Source: Deltaproteobacteria bacterium (GTDB taxonomy: Bacteria > Desulfobacterota > Desulfobulbia > Desulfobulbales > VMSU01). From it: a stretch of DNA of 6,321 nucleotides. The stretch is from the NCBI GenBank assembly GCA_024274995.1, contig JAJSAA010000087.1:1-6321 (forward strand). Direction: 5' to 3'. The notes under the pieces were generated by a model. It made no database searches. It was not told the origin of the DNA and saw only the letters and a program-made list of their open reading frames with translations. This document shows, one piece after another, positions 6,141 through 6,321 of the stretch (within the stretch, counting starts at the first letter, position 1; every line of letters begins with the position of its first letter). The position numbers were made by a program, and so were the translations under genes.

Positions 6141-6321
6141 ACTACGCTCTGGGGTTATCGTTACTTTTAGGCATCACGCTGAATACCACAGGCAGTACAG
6201 AAAGGGGGACGTCCATGATTTCATGCGTTTTGATTGGAAATAGGGGATAGGCCACGATTAATTGGTTATATGTTTATATCCATCACCATCAATGGATATA
6301 TTTGAATTGGTAGGGGCTCCC
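6141..6321. other. Downstream region without a supported gene
   Basis: No gene can be supported in these last 181 bases on either strand. The composition shifts toward A/T near 6255-6310, as expected of intergenic DNA. The region contains the palindrome GGACGTCC at 6207-6214 beside a G-run, and a perfect inverted repeat at 6275-6300. The forward frame that covers 6101-6250 is open but has no ATG, GTG or TTG until ATG 6215, which yields only 11 codons before TAG at 6248-6250. The window ends in TAGGGGCTCCC, which may be the edge of another element that cannot be judged here. Confidence 0.55.
6275..6300. repeat. Perfect 9-bp inverted repeat (hairpin or operator-like)
   Basis: TATATCCAT at 6275-6283 is the exact reverse complement of ATGGATATA at 6292-6300, with an 8-base spacer CACCATCA. 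As RNA it would form an A/U-rich 9-bp stem. No GC-rich base or clean T-run follows (TTTGAATTGG), so it is a weak candidate for an intrinsic terminator. As DNA it could be a dyad operator for a gene beyond the window. The symmetry is seen directly; the role is unknown. Confidence 0.5.

Noticed and set aside
6215..6250. 11-codon frame starting at ATG 6215
   Set aside because: It is too short and unconserved as far as can be judged. The purine-rich sequence before it is more likely part of the palindrome/G-run than a ribosome binding site.
6141..6321. tRNA, CRISPR repeat or promoter in the tail
   Set aside because: No cloverleaf arms, no repeated units and no properly spaced -35/-10 pair could be found by eye.

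Overview
The window is a compact, one-directional housekeeping gene cluster, entirely on the + strand. It reads tsf (3' end only) - pyrH - frr - uppS - cdsA - dxr - rseP - tsaB, followed by about 180 bases with no supported gene. The tsf-pyrH-frr-uppS-cdsA-dxr-rseP order is a classic bacterial arrangement. The base composition is near even. EF-Ts is of the short C-terminal type, RseP has a single PDZ domain, and tsaB directly follows rseP. Together these suggest a Gram-negative bacterium, most plausibly of the Desulfobacterota/'deltaproteobacteria' type. That placement is inferred from protein character and gene order and was not tested by a search.

Layout. Positions 2-169 hold the last 55 codons of elongation factor Ts. 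After a 49-base gap comes UMP kinase (pyrH, 219-944). Ribosome recycling factor (frr, 937-1491) overlaps pyrH by 8 bases and has a good Shine-Dalgarno. Undecaprenyl diphosphate synthase (uppS, 1499-2245) begins 7 bases after frr. CDP-diacylglycerol synthase (cdsA, 2261-3058) follows after a short gap. DXP reductoisomerase (dxr, 3058-4287) shares one base with cdsA (TAATG). The site-2 protease RseP (4284-5360) overlaps dxr by ATGA. After a 60-base gap comes tsaB (5421-6140), with its own Shine-Dalgarno.

How the genes fit together. EF-Ts, RRF and TsaB serve translation: elongation, ribosome recycling and t6A tRNA modification. PyrH supplies UDP/UTP, needed for RNA and for UDP-sugar envelope precursors. 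Dxr commits carbon to the MEP isoprenoid pathway. UppS uses those isoprenoids to make the C55 lipid carrier for peptidoglycan and other surface polymers. CdsA makes the CDP-diacylglycerol precursor of phospholipids. RseP is an intramembrane protease typical of envelope-stress signalling. The overlaps and short gaps from pyrH through rseP suggest one transcript with translational coupling. No promoter or strong intrinsic terminator could be called inside the cluster.

Novelty. All eight genes are familiar and look intact apart from tsf, which is cut by the window edge. I do not see an undescribed system here. The least explained part is the 3' end (6141-6321). It holds a perfect 9-bp inverted repeat, an 8-bp palindrome next to a G-run, and a short open frame without a start codon. 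The other points worth a look are modest: pyrH without a Shine-Dalgarno behind a pyrimidine-rich leader, an unusual N-terminal motif in TsaB, and a small palindrome in the rseP-tsaB gap.
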